50,591 nt of DNA, taken from contig CATJBQ010000106.1 in NCBI GenBank assembly GCA_949738465.1, positions 1-50,591 on the forward strand. The letters run 5' to 3'. Shown piece by piece: positions 1 to 9,422 of this stretch. A program made the translations under genes and the position numbers. The notes below the pieces were generated by a model. That model made no database searches, had not been told where the DNA came from, and was given only the letters and a program-made list of their open reading frames with translations. Origin of the DNA: an uncultured Lachnospiraceae bacterium (lineage in GTDB: Bacteria; Bacillota; Clostridia; Lachnospirales; Lachnospiraceae). Positions within the stretch are counted from its first letter, which is position 1, and every line of letters begins with the position of its first letter.

Positions 1-648
1 AATTGCCCGCTCCATATAAGGATTCGTCTTAAAGGCCGCATTGAACATACTGCGGATAAACTGCACCAGTTCTTTCCAGTATCCCTGGACATACGCCTCT
101 TGCAGCGGCGTATCGTACTCATCCAGTAAAATCAGCGCCTTCTGCCCATAATAGCGGCTCAGGTAATCGCACAAATACTGCAATGTCAGTTCTGCTACTG
201 TATCCGGCATATCCGGTGTTACGGAATCAAAAAACTCCTGTTCCCTTTTCCCCATTTCTTTCCCGTTCTTCACATATTCATGGGTCTCATACAGCTTCGC
301 CAGCGTATATTTAATTCCTTCCATCGCCTTTTCAAAGGTTGCTCCTTTTATATTGGCAAAGCTTACAAAGATCACCGGATAACTCCCCTGTAGCTTCCGG
401 TACTTCTCCTCCTCCCAGATGGACAGCCCCTCAAAAAGGTCTCCACGGCCCTCATACTTTTTCGAGAAAAAGCAGTTCAGCATATCCAGGTTCAGAGTCT
501 TCCCAAAACGCCGGGGGCGGGCAATCAAGGTAACCGCATCCGCATTCTCCCACCACTCCTTGATGAACCCTGTTTTATCTACAAAAAAACAATCATTCTT
601 CCGTATAAATTCAAAGCTCTGCGCTCCGATCGAAATTGTCTTTCCCAT
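1..648 (-). CDS. AAA-ATPase-like protein (PF09820-type), partial at left edge
   Basis: The first 216 codons of a minus-strand gene whose C-terminus lies outside the window. A P-loop-like motif RPRRFGKT is at residues 44-51 and a Walker B-like LILLDEYDTP near residue 170. The opening residues, with FVDKT before the P-loop, are typical of the AAA-ATPase_like family, which usually carries a PD-(D/E)XK nuclease-like C-terminal domain of about 500-560 residues in total. That second domain cannot be seen here. The ATG at 648 follows a GGGAGG ribosome site. The cellular role of this family is poorly known; it is abundant and often multi-copy in gut anaerobes. It is separated by 97 bp from the GH13 gene and is probably not part of the glycan locus. 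Confidence 0.85.
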   Translation of the reverse strand, partial: MGKTISIGAQSFEFIRKNDCFFVDKTGFIKEWWENADAVTLIARPRRFGKTLNLDMLNCFFSKKYEGRGDLFEGLSIWEEEKYRKLQGSYPVIFVSFANIKGATFEKAMEGIKYTLAKLYETHEYVKNGKEMGKREQEFFDSVTPDMPDTVAELTLQYLCDYLSRYYGQKALILLDEYDTPLQEAYVQGYWKELVQFIRSMFNAAFKTNPYMERAI

Positions 649-745
649 AAGCCCGCCTCCCTGCTTTCTTACACAATTTACTTTCAGGTTATATCGCTAT
701 CGTAACATACTCCGCTGTAAAATTCCATACTTTTCGCCAATTCTT

Positions 746-3700
746 CTACGGCAGCGGCGTCACTTGAAGGTCGTCCACCTCCAGATCCACATAATCCGTC
801 TGCAGCGCCACATACCCTGTGCCCAGGCATTCCGCCGGGCCGTGGTACAATTCTGTCCCGTCCAGCGTAACCGTCACCTGGCCGTTTTCTGCCCGAAGCT
901 TAAGCTCCATCCACTCATCCAGATCACTGATATAAGTATCCCAGCCGTTCAACAGCTCCTTTTTCACCGTGTCATACACCTGGACGAATCCGTTCCCCTG
1001 TATGGAGAACTTAAGGCCCGAATCATCCGCTCCCGCGTAGACCTTCTGCTTGCCCACGTTGAGGTACACCAGGGAATCGCCGGTGTAATCCGCAAACCGC
1101 AGCTTCAGCTTCACCTCCACATTCCCATACAGTCCGCTGGTGATGGTAGCGATGTTCCAGTTTTTGCCCATGGAATCGGCTTTCAGCACACCGTCCGCGA
1201 TATGCCAGTCCGCCCAGTCGGTCTTAATCTTATAGAAGTTCCGGTTCCAGCCCGCATAATCCGAAAAATCGTCGGCAATGGCCTCCCCGTCCGCCTCTAC
1301 ACAGGCAAGGCCGTACCGGTCTTTGACTTCCACACTGCGCCATGCCTTCACCAGCTCCAGCGTCTCAAGGTCCGTAATCCCGGTAATATCCTGCACCTTA
1401 AAATTATACACGACCGTATTTCCCCGGCTGCTGTACAGGCTGACCCCGCCGCCGTCCGGCCGGGAGGCCTCTGCCACAAGCACCGGCTCCGCCGACTGGT
1501 TGGCGTAAATCTCATACTTTCCATTCCGGAATACCACCAGGAGGCTGATTCCTTCTGCCTCTGCCAGTTGCACCTTCCCCAGGCTCTGGGTTCCCTCTAA
1601 GGCCTCCAGAACCCCGGTTTTATAATTGTAGAGGATCGACACCCGGTCGTAAGCCGGCATCCTGCCGTAGGAGCCGCCCAGGATCACGCCGAAGGTATTC
1701 TCCTCCTCCCCGGTCATCTGGCTGTCTGCCTGGAAAGCCACAATCCCTTCCGTGATGCCCACGCCGTCCAAGGACACCAGGGCGGAATTTTCGATCATCT
1801 CGATCACGCCTTTGCTTCCCATCACGGTGCTGTTGGTATTCCACACGTTATTCAGCGCGGTAATATCATAATTGGTAAAGGAGGCCGCCGCGTCCTGGGT
1901 ATAATAAGCCACATGGCCCGCTCCATAGGTGGTATCCTCCACCGAGAGCAGTGGGTTTCCGTCCTCGCCTGCCATCACATGGAGCCAGCCCTTTTCCCGG
2001 CGCACCACCAGGCGGACGCTGCCATTCTCCGCAGGCGCCGTCTCCCTTGCCAGCTCCCGGCCATCCAGCAGGACGGCCACCTCATTTTCCGAATCCAGCG
2101 CGATCTGGTAGCAGCCCTCCGTATCCTGGGAATCCTTTTGTTTTCCGATAAGAATTCCCGCCGTGCCACTGCCCTGGGTGATGGTAATGGTACTCTCTGC
2201 CTTCACTTCGTCGAACATCTTATTCTGGCAGTAGAGCAGCCCGATGCCCTCCGCCTTCTGCCGGGCGTAACCGGAGCCAATGTCCTCCCAGTCCGTAGCA
2301 TCCCCCAGAAATGCCATCTTATCGCCCTCTAAGTTCTGCATAAACCGGTCAAACCCTGTCTCAATCTCCCCGGGCGTTATGGGGGTGTTGGTGCTGACGC
2401 CATCCTCCAAGCTGTTTCCGAAGCAGGCGTACGCGAAGGAAGCCTGGGTCTTTAAGGCCCACACGCCGGCAAAAAGCTCCGTGTAATTGCAGTAAAGGCT
2501 GCCGCCAATCTGCTGCCAGTGTACCTCATCGTAGCTGGCGACGGCCGTATACATACTGCCTACCCGCTGGAGCTGCAAGGTCACCGGCGCAGTGGGATTG
2601 GTATCCGCAAGGGAGCCGGCCATCTGAAACCGCCCCTTTAAAAGCTTTCCGAAGACCAGGCAGGGGGAGCCGTCAAGCTCTGCACGGGCCAGCACCACAC
2701 AGTCGTCAGGATCCGCCATCCCCATCACACCGGCCATGGCCCCGTCGGCGCCGGCAAGGCTCTCCACCTGGGCCCGGAAGGTGTAATCGGAGGTATGGGC
2801 ATTGGCCCGGACAAATACCGGCTCCTCCCTTTCCTCAAGAACCAGCTTTCCATCGGAAAGAGCCGCCCCTTCTCCAGGAGTAAACAGGGAGCCTAAGGCG
2901 CCTCCTTCAAAATCATCCCAGAGCTGCTGCTGCCCTTCCGTAAGGGCCACCTGGGAGAAACTCCCGCTGCCCCTTAAGCAGGTCATGCCCGCGTAAATCG
3001 TCTCGGGCAGGGGTAGAATCGTTTCACTGCCTGCCACAGGAGTCCACGCTCCATCCTCACTTTCACGGATGGACAGGACAAAGCGGTTTCCAGTTTCCCG
3101 GGCTGCCTGCACCCACGCACCCTCGGAAAGCTCCGTCTCTGTGACAAGGACTGCCTCTGCTCCCGCCTTCTCCCGGGCCAGCACCGTAAGCTTCCCGTCC
3201 TTCACCACCGCAGCGTAGAAGGGGCTGTCCGCCTCAAGATCTTCCCGAAACAGCAATGCAATCTCCCCGTCTTTTTCTGTGGTGGCCTGGGCGCTGATGG
3301 CCGTATTGTTAAAGGCCTTCCTGCCAAGGAAGCCAAGGGCATCCTCATTTCCCGCAAGCGTCCCGTCCCCGGTCAGCCTATAATCTGCTTCTGCCGTCCG
3401 AAGCACGGAAAGCTCCTTTCCCAGGTCGGTAATCTCGAACTGCCCACGACAGGAACTGGTGTTCCCTGTCACCAGCAGGGTGCCGCCGGGAATGACATTG
3501 ACCGTTACCTTTCCATGCTCCACCTGATAGACTGCCCCGGTAAGGTAATCCGTCAGCAGGGCGCCGTCCGGGATATTGTAGCGGCTCACAGTGATTTCCC
3601 GCTCCACCGCGTCCACCTGCTTGTTGCAGAGGGTGATTACGGCTCCGTTATCGTCAAACCGCCCGAAGGATAAGAACAACTGGGCGTCGTCCACCTCACC

Positions 3701-5389
3701 CTGGCAGATCACACCCTCCCTAAGGCAGCTATATTCCTTCCTGGCCTGGCCCAAGGCCTTCACCAGGTTCCGGATCCGGTAATCCCACTGGGATTCGTCC
3801 CACCGGAAGGAGGAAGCCGTCTGGTTGTCGTAGAGGCCGTTGGTCAGCCCCACCTCGTCCCCGTAATAGATCACCGGAGACCCCAGGTAGGTCATCTGCA
3901 GCAGCAGAAGGGCCGCAATATCATTTTTTTCTTCTTCGGTATCCTCCCAAAGCCGCACCACGTCATGCTGGCCCAGGAAATTATAGGAGGACAGCGCCCG
4001 GGGCCGGGCGGTATTGATCAGATTGTCCTGGAGCACCTTCAGCATCTCCGAGCCGGTCTTGGTTCCGTTCATCCAGTCCTTCATGGCAAAATAGCCGTTT
4101 TTCTGCCAGGAGGAATCAAAAAGCTCATTGTACTGGCCGGCAATTCCCACACAGTTTTCCGATAAGAACAGCTTCTCCTCCGACACATTTTTGATGGCAG
4201 AGCGCACTTCTGTAAAATATTCCTCCGGCGCATAATCGTAGCCCAGATTTCCCACGCTGATCTCCGCGTCAAACCGGAAGCCGTCCAGTCCGTAGGGCTC
4301 GTTAAGGTAGCGCAGCACCATGGAGCCGGGATCCTGGTAGATCAGCTTAGCCGCATTCTCATCGGCGATGTTTAATCCCATGGAACCCCATACCTTCACG
4401 GCATTGTTGGGCCACTGGGGGAATAAGAACAGCGGATAATAGGGGCTGTCCTGGGACTGATACGCCCCCTCCCCCGGGAAAAACCCGTAGGCATTGTAAT
4501 ATTTGGAGTAATTGGTGGCATAGGAAATAATCATGTCCGTGGTGATCTTCATATCCCGCCCATGGACCTCATCGATCAGCGCTTTTAATTCTTCCTCCGT
4601 ACCGAAGGCCGTCTCCACCGCCGCCATATTGTCCGTGCCAAACCCATACATTTCCGAGGAGCTGAAGAAGGGCCCCAGGGCCAGGGCTGTCACCCCAAGC
4701 TCCTGGATATCGTCCAGCTTTTCGGATACCCCTGCCAGATCGCCGCTTCCCCGCATCATGGTCAGGTTATCGTTGCCGTAAGCATCGTCCTTCATCAGAT
4801 ATTCCCGGTACAGGTCGTTGCTGGTATCCCCGTTATAAAACTGACCGGTGTGGATGTAATACCAGAGTGCCCCCTTGGACCACTGGGGCGTGTCGAAGCC
4901 CGGCATGCAGTAAAACATCTCGTTCACATCAAGCTGATAAGACTTTATGCCCTCCGCCCCCAGATACATGGTAAATTCCGAGGTATCGCTTCCAACGGCA
5001 AACCGGTAAAAATATGGTTCGCTTTTGGCCGGGATCTCCCCCACCCACAGATCATAATAGCCGGTGTCGTCCGGCTTCTCATAAGCCATGTCGTAGCATT
5101 CCCAGGTGGTTCCCCGGTCAGAGGTCACCTGGATCTGGGCCTTGGTCACATTGTAACGGCTGCTTCTAAGCCGCACCGTCACAGCCTCATCCTCCTTGGG
5201 GGCAGCCGGGGACATGTAGATCCCGCCCTGGTCATGGAAAACCTCCGCAATCTCCGCCGTTTCCCCTGCCGCAAGGGCCTCCTTCTCCTTCCGGTAGCCA
5301 TCGTAGGCCCGGTAGGCAAATACCCCGCAGCCCGCCACGGCCGCCAGGCTCACCACACAGGCTAAGCCCCTTACCATCCGCTTCTTCAT
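746..5389 (-). CDS. Secreted GH13 alpha-amylase-family lipoprotein with multiple concanavalin-like modules
   Basis: A 1547-residue exported protein. The N-terminus has a signal sequence with lipobox VAGC (Cys21), so it is probably lipid-anchored outside the membrane. A beta-sandwich at about 45-140 resembles the N-terminal domain of neopullulanases. The GH13 barrel follows at about 150-590: nucleophile Asp374 in GFRFDAE (with Arg372), acid/base Glu411 in LSENCVG, and His475-Asp476 in GQHDVVR. Conserved region I is abnormal: DMIISY stands where family members have DxVxNH. An all-beta C-domain follows (about 600-650), then about 900 residues of LamG/DUF1080-like sandwiches, the last from roughly 1350 to the end. 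GH13 enzymes act on alpha-glucosidic bonds, but the substrate here is unknown. The start overlaps the previous stop as ATGA, so translation is coupled. It is the last gene of the locus. Catalysis is plausible but unproven given the region I change. Confidence 0.85.
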   Translation of the reverse strand: MKKRMVRGLACVVSLAAVAGCGVFAYRAYDGYRKEKEALAAGETAEIAEVFHDQGGIYMSPAAPKEDEAVTVRLRSSRYNVTKAQIQVTSDRGTTWECYDMAYEKPDDTGYYDLWVGEIPAKSEPYFYRFAVGSDTSEFTMYLGAEGIKSYQLDVNEMFYCMPGFDTPQWSKGALWYYIHTGQFYNGDTSNDLYREYLMKDDAYGNDNLTMMRGSGDLAGVSEKLDDIQELGVTALALGPFFSSSEMYGFGTDNMAAVETAFGTEEELKALIDEVHGRDMKITTDMIISYATNYSKYYNAYGFFPGEGAYQSQDSPYYPLFLFPQWPNNAVKVWGSMGLNIADENAAKLIYQDPGSMVLRYLNEPYGLDGFRFDAEISVGNLGYDYAPEEYFTEVRSAIKNVSEEKLFLSENCVGIAGQYNELFDSSWQKNGYFAMKDWMNGTKTGSEMLKVLQDNLINTARPRALSSYNFLGQHDVVRLWEDTEEEKNDIAALLLLQMTYLGSPVIYYGDEVGLTNGLYDNQTASSFRWDESQWDYRIRNLVKALGQARKEYSCLREGVICQGEVDDAQLFLSFGRFDDNGAVITLCNKQVDAVEREITVSRYNIPDGALLTDYLTGAVYQVEHGKVTVNVIPGGTLLVTGNTSSCRGQFEITDLGKELSVLRTAEADYRLTGDGTLAGNEDALGFLGRKAFNNTAISAQATTEKDGEIALLFREDLEADSPFYAAVVKDGKLTVLAREKAGAEAVLVTETELSEGAWVQAARETGNRFVLSIRESEDGAWTPVAGSETILPLPETIYAGMTCLRGSGSFSQVALTEGQQQLWDDFEGGALGSLFTPGEGAALSDGKLVLEEREEPVFVRANAHTSDYTFRAQVESLAGADGAMAGVMGMADPDDCVVLARAELDGSPCLVFGKLLKGRFQMAGSLADTNPTAPVTLQLQRVGSMYTAVASYDEVHWQQIGGSLYCNYTELFAGVWALKTQASFAYACFGNSLEDGVSTNTPITPGEIETGFDRFMQNLEGDKMAFLGDATDWEDIGSGYARQKAEGIGLLYCQNKMFDEVKAESTITITQGSGTAGILIGKQKDSQDTEGCYQIALDSENEVAVLLDGRELARETAPAENGSVRLVVRREKGWLHVMAGEDGNPLLSVEDTTYGAGHVAYYTQDAAASFTNYDITALNNVWNTNSTVMGSKGVIEMIENSALVSLDGVGITEGIVAFQADSQMTGEEENTFGVILGGSYGRMPAYDRVSILYNYKTGVLEALEGTQSLGKVQLAEAEGISLLVVFRNGKYEIYANQSAEPVLVAEASRPDGGGVSLYSSRGNTVVYNFKVQDITGITDLETLELVKAWRSVEVKDRYGLACVEADGEAIADDFSDYAGWNRNFYKIKTDWADWHIADGVLKADSMGKNWNIATITSGLYGNVEVKLKLRFADYTGDSLVYLNVGKQKVYAGADDSGLKFSIQGNGFVQVYDTVKKELLNGWDTYISDLDEWMELKLRAENGQVTVTLDGTELYHGPAECLGTGYVALQTDYVDLEVDDLQVTPLP

Positions 5390-7851
5390 GCTTCCTTCCC
5401 CCCTTCCGGCTCCTTACGCCTGCCCTTTTTCTTTTCCGGCTTTTTTCTTCCCTTTCCCTGGACCTTTGCCGGATAAAAAATGCTGAAAATACATACGGTT
5501 CCTGCCAGCAGGCCCACAGCCCCCGTCATAACCGCCGCCCAAAGCCAACTTGCTTTTTTCTGCTCCAGACGGTCTGTGGCCGTGATGCCTTCCTTATCAT
5601 AGAGCACGTCGTCTATAAACTGAAACCCTCCGGCCTCCTTCTCTGACCCTTTCAGTTCCGTGGGACTGCTGAGATTATAAAGCTCAAGGCCGGTAAGGTC
5701 GCACCGGCACCGGCTACTCTCAAATTCCAGGGCAAAGGGATAGCTTGCCAGGTCGTCATAGTAAGCCAGAGCCTGTCCATTGACCCAGATCTTCATCCGC
5801 CCCTGCTCACAGAGCATGGTTACCTGGTACTGCTTCTCCATCTCCGGGGTAAATCCAGGCTGGTATACCACTGGCATTCCGTTATTATTGACCGTTGTCA
5901 TCATTCCGGTCTGGTTTACAAAAAATACAAACTGATGGCGGTTCCTAGGCCCGGCCCCGCTGTCCGCCCGGTATCCGGCAAAAGTGATCCGAAGCCCCAT
6001 CCAGCCGGCCCCCTCGCTCTCATAATAATATTCGTGGGGCAGGTAGTTAAATTTGATCAGCCAGGTATCCTCCGCCGTCAGCCCGGTAATCCCGGTAAAG
6101 GGCGTATTGATATACTCCATGGGATCCGTAAAACTCAGCTCATGGGTCTGGGTATTGTAGGTAACCCTGCTGCTGTGCTCCGCAGGGATCTCCAGGCTTC
6201 CCGTCCCAATCAGGTTCAGATAATCCTCCTGCACCTTAGGAAGATCGTCCCGCAGAAAATCATAGGCATGATCCCCCGCCTCCTGCAAAAAGGCCATCGC
6301 CCGCTCGGACCGCTCAAGCTTCTCTAAATTGGTCACATATTTTAATTCCTTCTCACTAAGCTCCTCACAGAGGGCCCTGGCTTCTTTCACGGCCTCCCCA
6401 TGCTCCGGCGTAAGCTCCGAAAGCTCTGGCAGCCTGAAAACCGCGATCCGGGCCGCATCCCCGGCTGCATACCGGTTCTGCCCGCTCTGATTTCCATCAT
6501 TCCAGATGCGGATGTCAGAGATGGTCCCCGTCACCTCCTCCGACATGGCGACGCCGGACCGGGCCTGGATGCAATCCACCCCGGAGACATTGGCCAGGTA
6601 GCCGGGAACCTCATATTTTGTCTCGTCGATCCAGAGAATGCAGGAGCCCGGCGTGCTCTCCACCGTAAGAATATGGCTGCCCTCAAAGAGATCTGTCTCA
6701 TAGTAATTGAGCCATTCGCTGATGGTATTCTGCCGGCTGTCCAGCACCACCGCAGAATTTTTAAACAGCCGGATGCTGATGGGGCCCGACACCTTCTTCC
6801 CCTCCACCACATGCCTCTGGTTCCGGAGGTAAATATCAAAACAGTTGGAATCCTCCTGCAGATTCACCACGCACTGCATATAATAGGTGGCATTGCGGCT
6901 GGCCTCCGTCTCAAAGTAATAGCGGACCGTAGGCTCTCCCTTCCGCTGGGAAAGCACCCCATCCGGAAACAGTTCTTCAAAAGTCCCTTGTTCGCTTCCA
7001 CTAACTTCAATGGCATACCCCTGGCCGCTGCCGGCAACACGCACCAACTGCTGGAGCTTGTCGTAGTTGCGGACAAAGGATTTCTCGCTGGCGCTTAATG
7101 CATTGTACTGGCTGGCGGCCGCCTGGACCCTTCCCCGGTCCGCGGCGTTTAAGGATACCGCGTCCGGCAGCATTTCAATGCTCTGGGCCACCTGGTCTGC
7201 GGGCATCACCGGATTTTCCCCGGCCCCGTCGTTCCAGATGCGGATATTTTTTACCGTACCGGAATTCCAGCCGCCTAAGATCACGGCCGGGCAGGTATAG
7301 TTGCTGACCAGATCCGACACCTCCTGGGAATAATAAAGCCCCCGGCCCTTGACGCCGTCCACCCAGAGCTCGAAACTGTCAGGCGCCGAGCGGACCGTAA
7401 TCTCATGCCATTCATTGTCGTTGATGTCCGTAAAGGTGGGCCAGTTGTCAATGCCCGTATCCCCCACCAGCATGGTTCCGTTATTTTTAAACAGCCGGAA
7501 CTGCATATCCCCTGTCACCGTCTCGTCCCCCACCTTACAGGTCACATTCCGAAGCTGGATGGCCCAGCTATGGGAATTGTCAAACTTCGCCTGCATGGAC
7601 ATATAAAAGGTTGCGTTTCTGGTAAGCCTTGTGTCGTCGATTCCATAAGAGGCAATCGGATCCTCCTCCTGGCGGTGTGTCAGTTCCACCCCCGCGCCTT
7701 CCCCATCGGTATAGTCAATATCCTTCTCCGGATCAAAAACAGGAAATGCGGCTGCCCGCGCCTGCATTCCAGACAGGGGCAGCAGGAGGAAACACAGGGC
7801 AATAAGGCATGCCAGCCACATCCCAAGGGCTCTCTTGTGTTTCCTTATCAT
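5386..7851 (-). CDS. Membrane-anchored surface protein with three LamG-like domains
   Basis: An 821-residue protein of unknown function. A signal peptide covers about residues 1-34. Two LamG/concanavalin-like domains each end in the strand motif IRIWNDG (near residues 210 and 450). After each comes a helical segment of about 50 residues with the pattern ALSxxEKxxVxNYxKL, common as a spacer in Gram-positive surface proteins. A third, different sandwich domain follows at about 540-735. Near residue 770 is one transmembrane helix (WLWAAVMTGAVGLLAGTV) and then a very basic Lys/Arg-rich tail, which fixes the protein outside-facing. No catalytic motif was recognised, so I infer a glycan-binding or scaffold role. 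A good GGAAGG ribosome site precedes the ATG. It lies 50 bp after the solute-binding protein gene and overlaps the GH13 start by 4 bp. Confidence 0.8.
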   Translation of the reverse strand: MIRKHKRALGMWLACLIALCFLLLPLSGMQARAAAFPVFDPEKDIDYTDGEGAGVELTHRQEEDPIASYGIDDTRLTRNATFYMSMQAKFDNSHSWAIQLRNVTCKVGDETVTGDMQFRLFKNNGTMLVGDTGIDNWPTFTDINDNEWHEITVRSAPDSFELWVDGVKGRGLYYSQEVSDLVSNYTCPAVILGGWNSGTVKNIRIWNDGAGENPVMPADQVAQSIEMLPDAVSLNAADRGRVQAAASQYNALSASEKSFVRNYDKLQQLVRVAGSGQGYAIEVSGSEQGTFEELFPDGVLSQRKGEPTVRYYFETEASRNATYYMQCVVNLQEDSNCFDIYLRNQRHVVEGKKVSGPISIRLFKNSAVVLDSRQNTISEWLNYYETDLFEGSHILTVESTPGSCILWIDETKYEVPGYLANVSGVDCIQARSGVAMSEEVTGTISDIRIWNDGNQSGQNRYAAGDAARIAVFRLPELSELTPEHGEAVKEARALCEELSEKELKYVTNLEKLERSERAMAFLQEAGDHAYDFLRDDLPKVQEDYLNLIGTGSLEIPAEHSSRVTYNTQTHELSFTDPMEYINTPFTGITGLTAEDTWLIKFNYLPHEYYYESEGAGWMGLRITFAGYRADSGAGPRNRHQFVFFVNQTGMMTTVNNNGMPVVYQPGFTPEMEKQYQVTMLCEQGRMKIWVNGQALAYYDDLASYPFALEFESSRCRCDLTGLELYNLSSPTELKGSEKEAGGFQFIDDVLYDKEGITATDRLEQKKASWLWAAVMTGAVGLLAGTVCIFSIFYPAKVQGKGRKKPEKKKGRRKEPEGGKEA

Positions 7852-7853
7852 AA

Positions 7854-7920
7854 GGTTCCTTCCTTTCTCTAGCTCCCGATATATAGGGTTCCTTCCGCTC
7901 TCTACTTCCCGTTATATACG
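7854..7920. repeat. Imperfect 33-bp direct duplication at a gene junction
   Basis: Two adjacent units, 7854-7886 and 7887-7920, both begin GGTTCCTTCC and share CTCTCTA-like and CCCG.TATATA blocks. The second unit covers the stop codon and last codons of the solute-binding protein gene, and the first covers the leader of the LamG gene. The arrangement looks like a small slippage or tandem duplication that also copied the ribosome-site region. Confidence 0.6.
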
Positions 7921-9371
7921 GTATCCAGGTAAGACTGCATACTGCCCCGCATGGAGCTCAACACACTGGAGGGGCTTCCCTGGTTCCACAGGGCCGCCGG
8001 CTGCAGGGCGTTGTTATACAGCTCATTCAAATCGCCAATTCCATAGATATAATCAAAATTAGAATTTTCATACATCATCTTATACATTTCCACACTGTCG
8101 GTATCGCCGTCCTGGAAAAACTGCACCTCGATGGCCGGGTCGATCCAGTCGTCCCCCTCGTATCCGGCCGCCCGCTCCGCCAGGGCATTCATGATCACCA
8201 CCGCCTTGTCCAGATCCTGGTTATTCACAGTCACCCCAAAGCCCAGCATATAATGGCCGTCACAGGAGTAATCCTCCGCGCCAGGTCCCTTGGGCATGGG
8301 CGCAAATCCGTACTCAATCCCGGAGGCCGCCGGCTTGATCAACTGGTTCATCACCCAGGTCTCGCACATGTAGAAGGCCGCTTTTCCATTGATAAATTCA
8401 TTGACAAAATCCTGCTGGTTATAACCTCCTGCCAGGAAGGTATCCTTGGCCCGCCAGGCCTCGGGAATATAGGCCACATTGTAAGTATTTGCCAGGTCCG
8501 TGGCATAGGTCAGGCCGTCGATCACCTTCTGGTCGGAAAAATTCTCCACAACCTTGCCGTCCTCTCCCATCACAGCCATCCGTCCGCCGTTGGCGTTAAT
8601 AAAATCACTGCAGAATTTATCGCCGGACTGGGACATCACCCCGTAGCTTTCCGGCACGCCGTCATTGTTGGCATCCACCGTGGCTTTCTGGCAAAGCTCT
8701 AAGAACTTGTCGTAGGTCCATTCTCCGTTGCGCACCAGAGTGGGGATATCCTCGGTAATCCCAAGGGAAGCAAGCAGCGTCTTATTATAGACGATGCCGC
8801 CCCTTACCTCCACCGGAACCGCGTAGGAAAGGGCATAGGGCCGGTCCTTGTAGGAGGCCAGCTCCGTATATTTGGAGGTAATCTTCCACCGCTCGTCCCC
8901 CATGTCCAGCCCCTCGATGGAATCTAAGGGCCGCAGATATCCGGCTCCAATGGCATTATACAGCCCACAGAGATCAAGCTGCACCAGATCTGCCACCTTC
9001 TCCCCGGCCAGAATCTTGGCCGACAGATTCTCCGGCACCGGCACCACCTTGATCTTGCAGTTATAAAGCTGCTCCACTTCCTCCCGGCGGGCCTGCCAGA
9101 CCTGCTCGGACACGATCAGATCCTTCCCCGTGGGGTCATCGTAATACTGGAAGGTCGCCGCAATGGTGAATTCATACCCTCCCAGGTCCTGCACCTCGGC
9201 GTTGGTAGAGGGGGCCACCTTCTCAAATTCTCCGCTGCCGCCTTCGCCGCCCTGCTCCGCCTTCTGTCCGGATGCGTTGTCCTTGGGGGCGTCCCCGCCG
9301 CCGCAGCCTGCCGCCGTAAAAAGTAGGGCAAGGGATAGGCCTAGTGCTAAAAATTGTTTCATGCGTTTCAT
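7902..9371 (-). CDS. Extracellular solute-binding lipoprotein, family 1 (carbohydrate ABC importer)
   Basis: A 489-residue substrate-binding protein. The signal sequence ends in lipobox TAAGC (Cys23), followed by a Gly/Asp/Glu-rich flexible linker and then the two-lobed binding fold. Family-1 hallmarks include a stretch with LDLCGLYNAIGAGYLRPLDS and a later FINGKAAFYMCETWVMNQ, typical of proteins that deliver oligosaccharides to MalFG-type permeases. A clear AAGGAGG lies 8 bases before the ATG. It is downstream of the permease pair at 10185-12042, but an 813-bp non-coding gap with structured repeats intervenes, so it may have its own promoter. It probably serves that pair. Ligand unknown. Confidence 0.92.
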   Translation of the reverse strand: MKRMKQFLALGLSLALLFTAAGCGGGDAPKDNASGQKAEQGGEGGSGEFEKVAPSTNAEVQDLGGYEFTIAATFQYYDDPTGKDLIVSEQVWQARREEVEQLYNCKIKVVPVPENLSAKILAGEKVADLVQLDLCGLYNAIGAGYLRPLDSIEGLDMGDERWKITSKYTELASYKDRPYALSYAVPVEVRGGIVYNKTLLASLGITEDIPTLVRNGEWTYDKFLELCQKATVDANNDGVPESYGVMSQSGDKFCSDFINANGGRMAVMGEDGKVVENFSDQKVIDGLTYATDLANTYNVAYIPEAWRAKDTFLAGGYNQQDFVNEFINGKAAFYMCETWVMNQLIKPAASGIEYGFAPMPKGPGAEDYSCDGHYMLGFGVTVNNQDLDKAVVIMNALAERAAGYEGDDWIDPAIEVQFFQDGDTDSVEMYKMMYENSNFDYIYGIGDLNELYNNALQPAALWNQGSPSSVLSSMRGSMQSYLDTVYNGK

Positions 9372-9387
9372 AAGAAATTCCTCCTTT

Positions 9388-9416
9388 TTGATCGTTGAGT
9401 TTGTGATCTATATAAA
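9388..9416 (+). promoter_or_regulatory. Candidate plus-strand promoter of structured element A
   Basis: TTGATC at 9388-9393 and TATAAA at 9411-9416 are separated by exactly 17 bp, a good sigma-A arrangement. It points away from the solute-binding protein gene and into the palindromic element. There is no plus-strand protein gene downstream, which is why the element may be a transcribed RNA. Confidence 0.5.
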
Positions 9417-9422
9417 GTGAAA

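Noticed and set aside
419-1600. 393-codon plus-strand open frame crossing the first intergenic gap
   Set aside because: It runs opposite to both the AAA-ATPase and GH13 genes, which have strong family motifs; the peptide has no recognisable domain.
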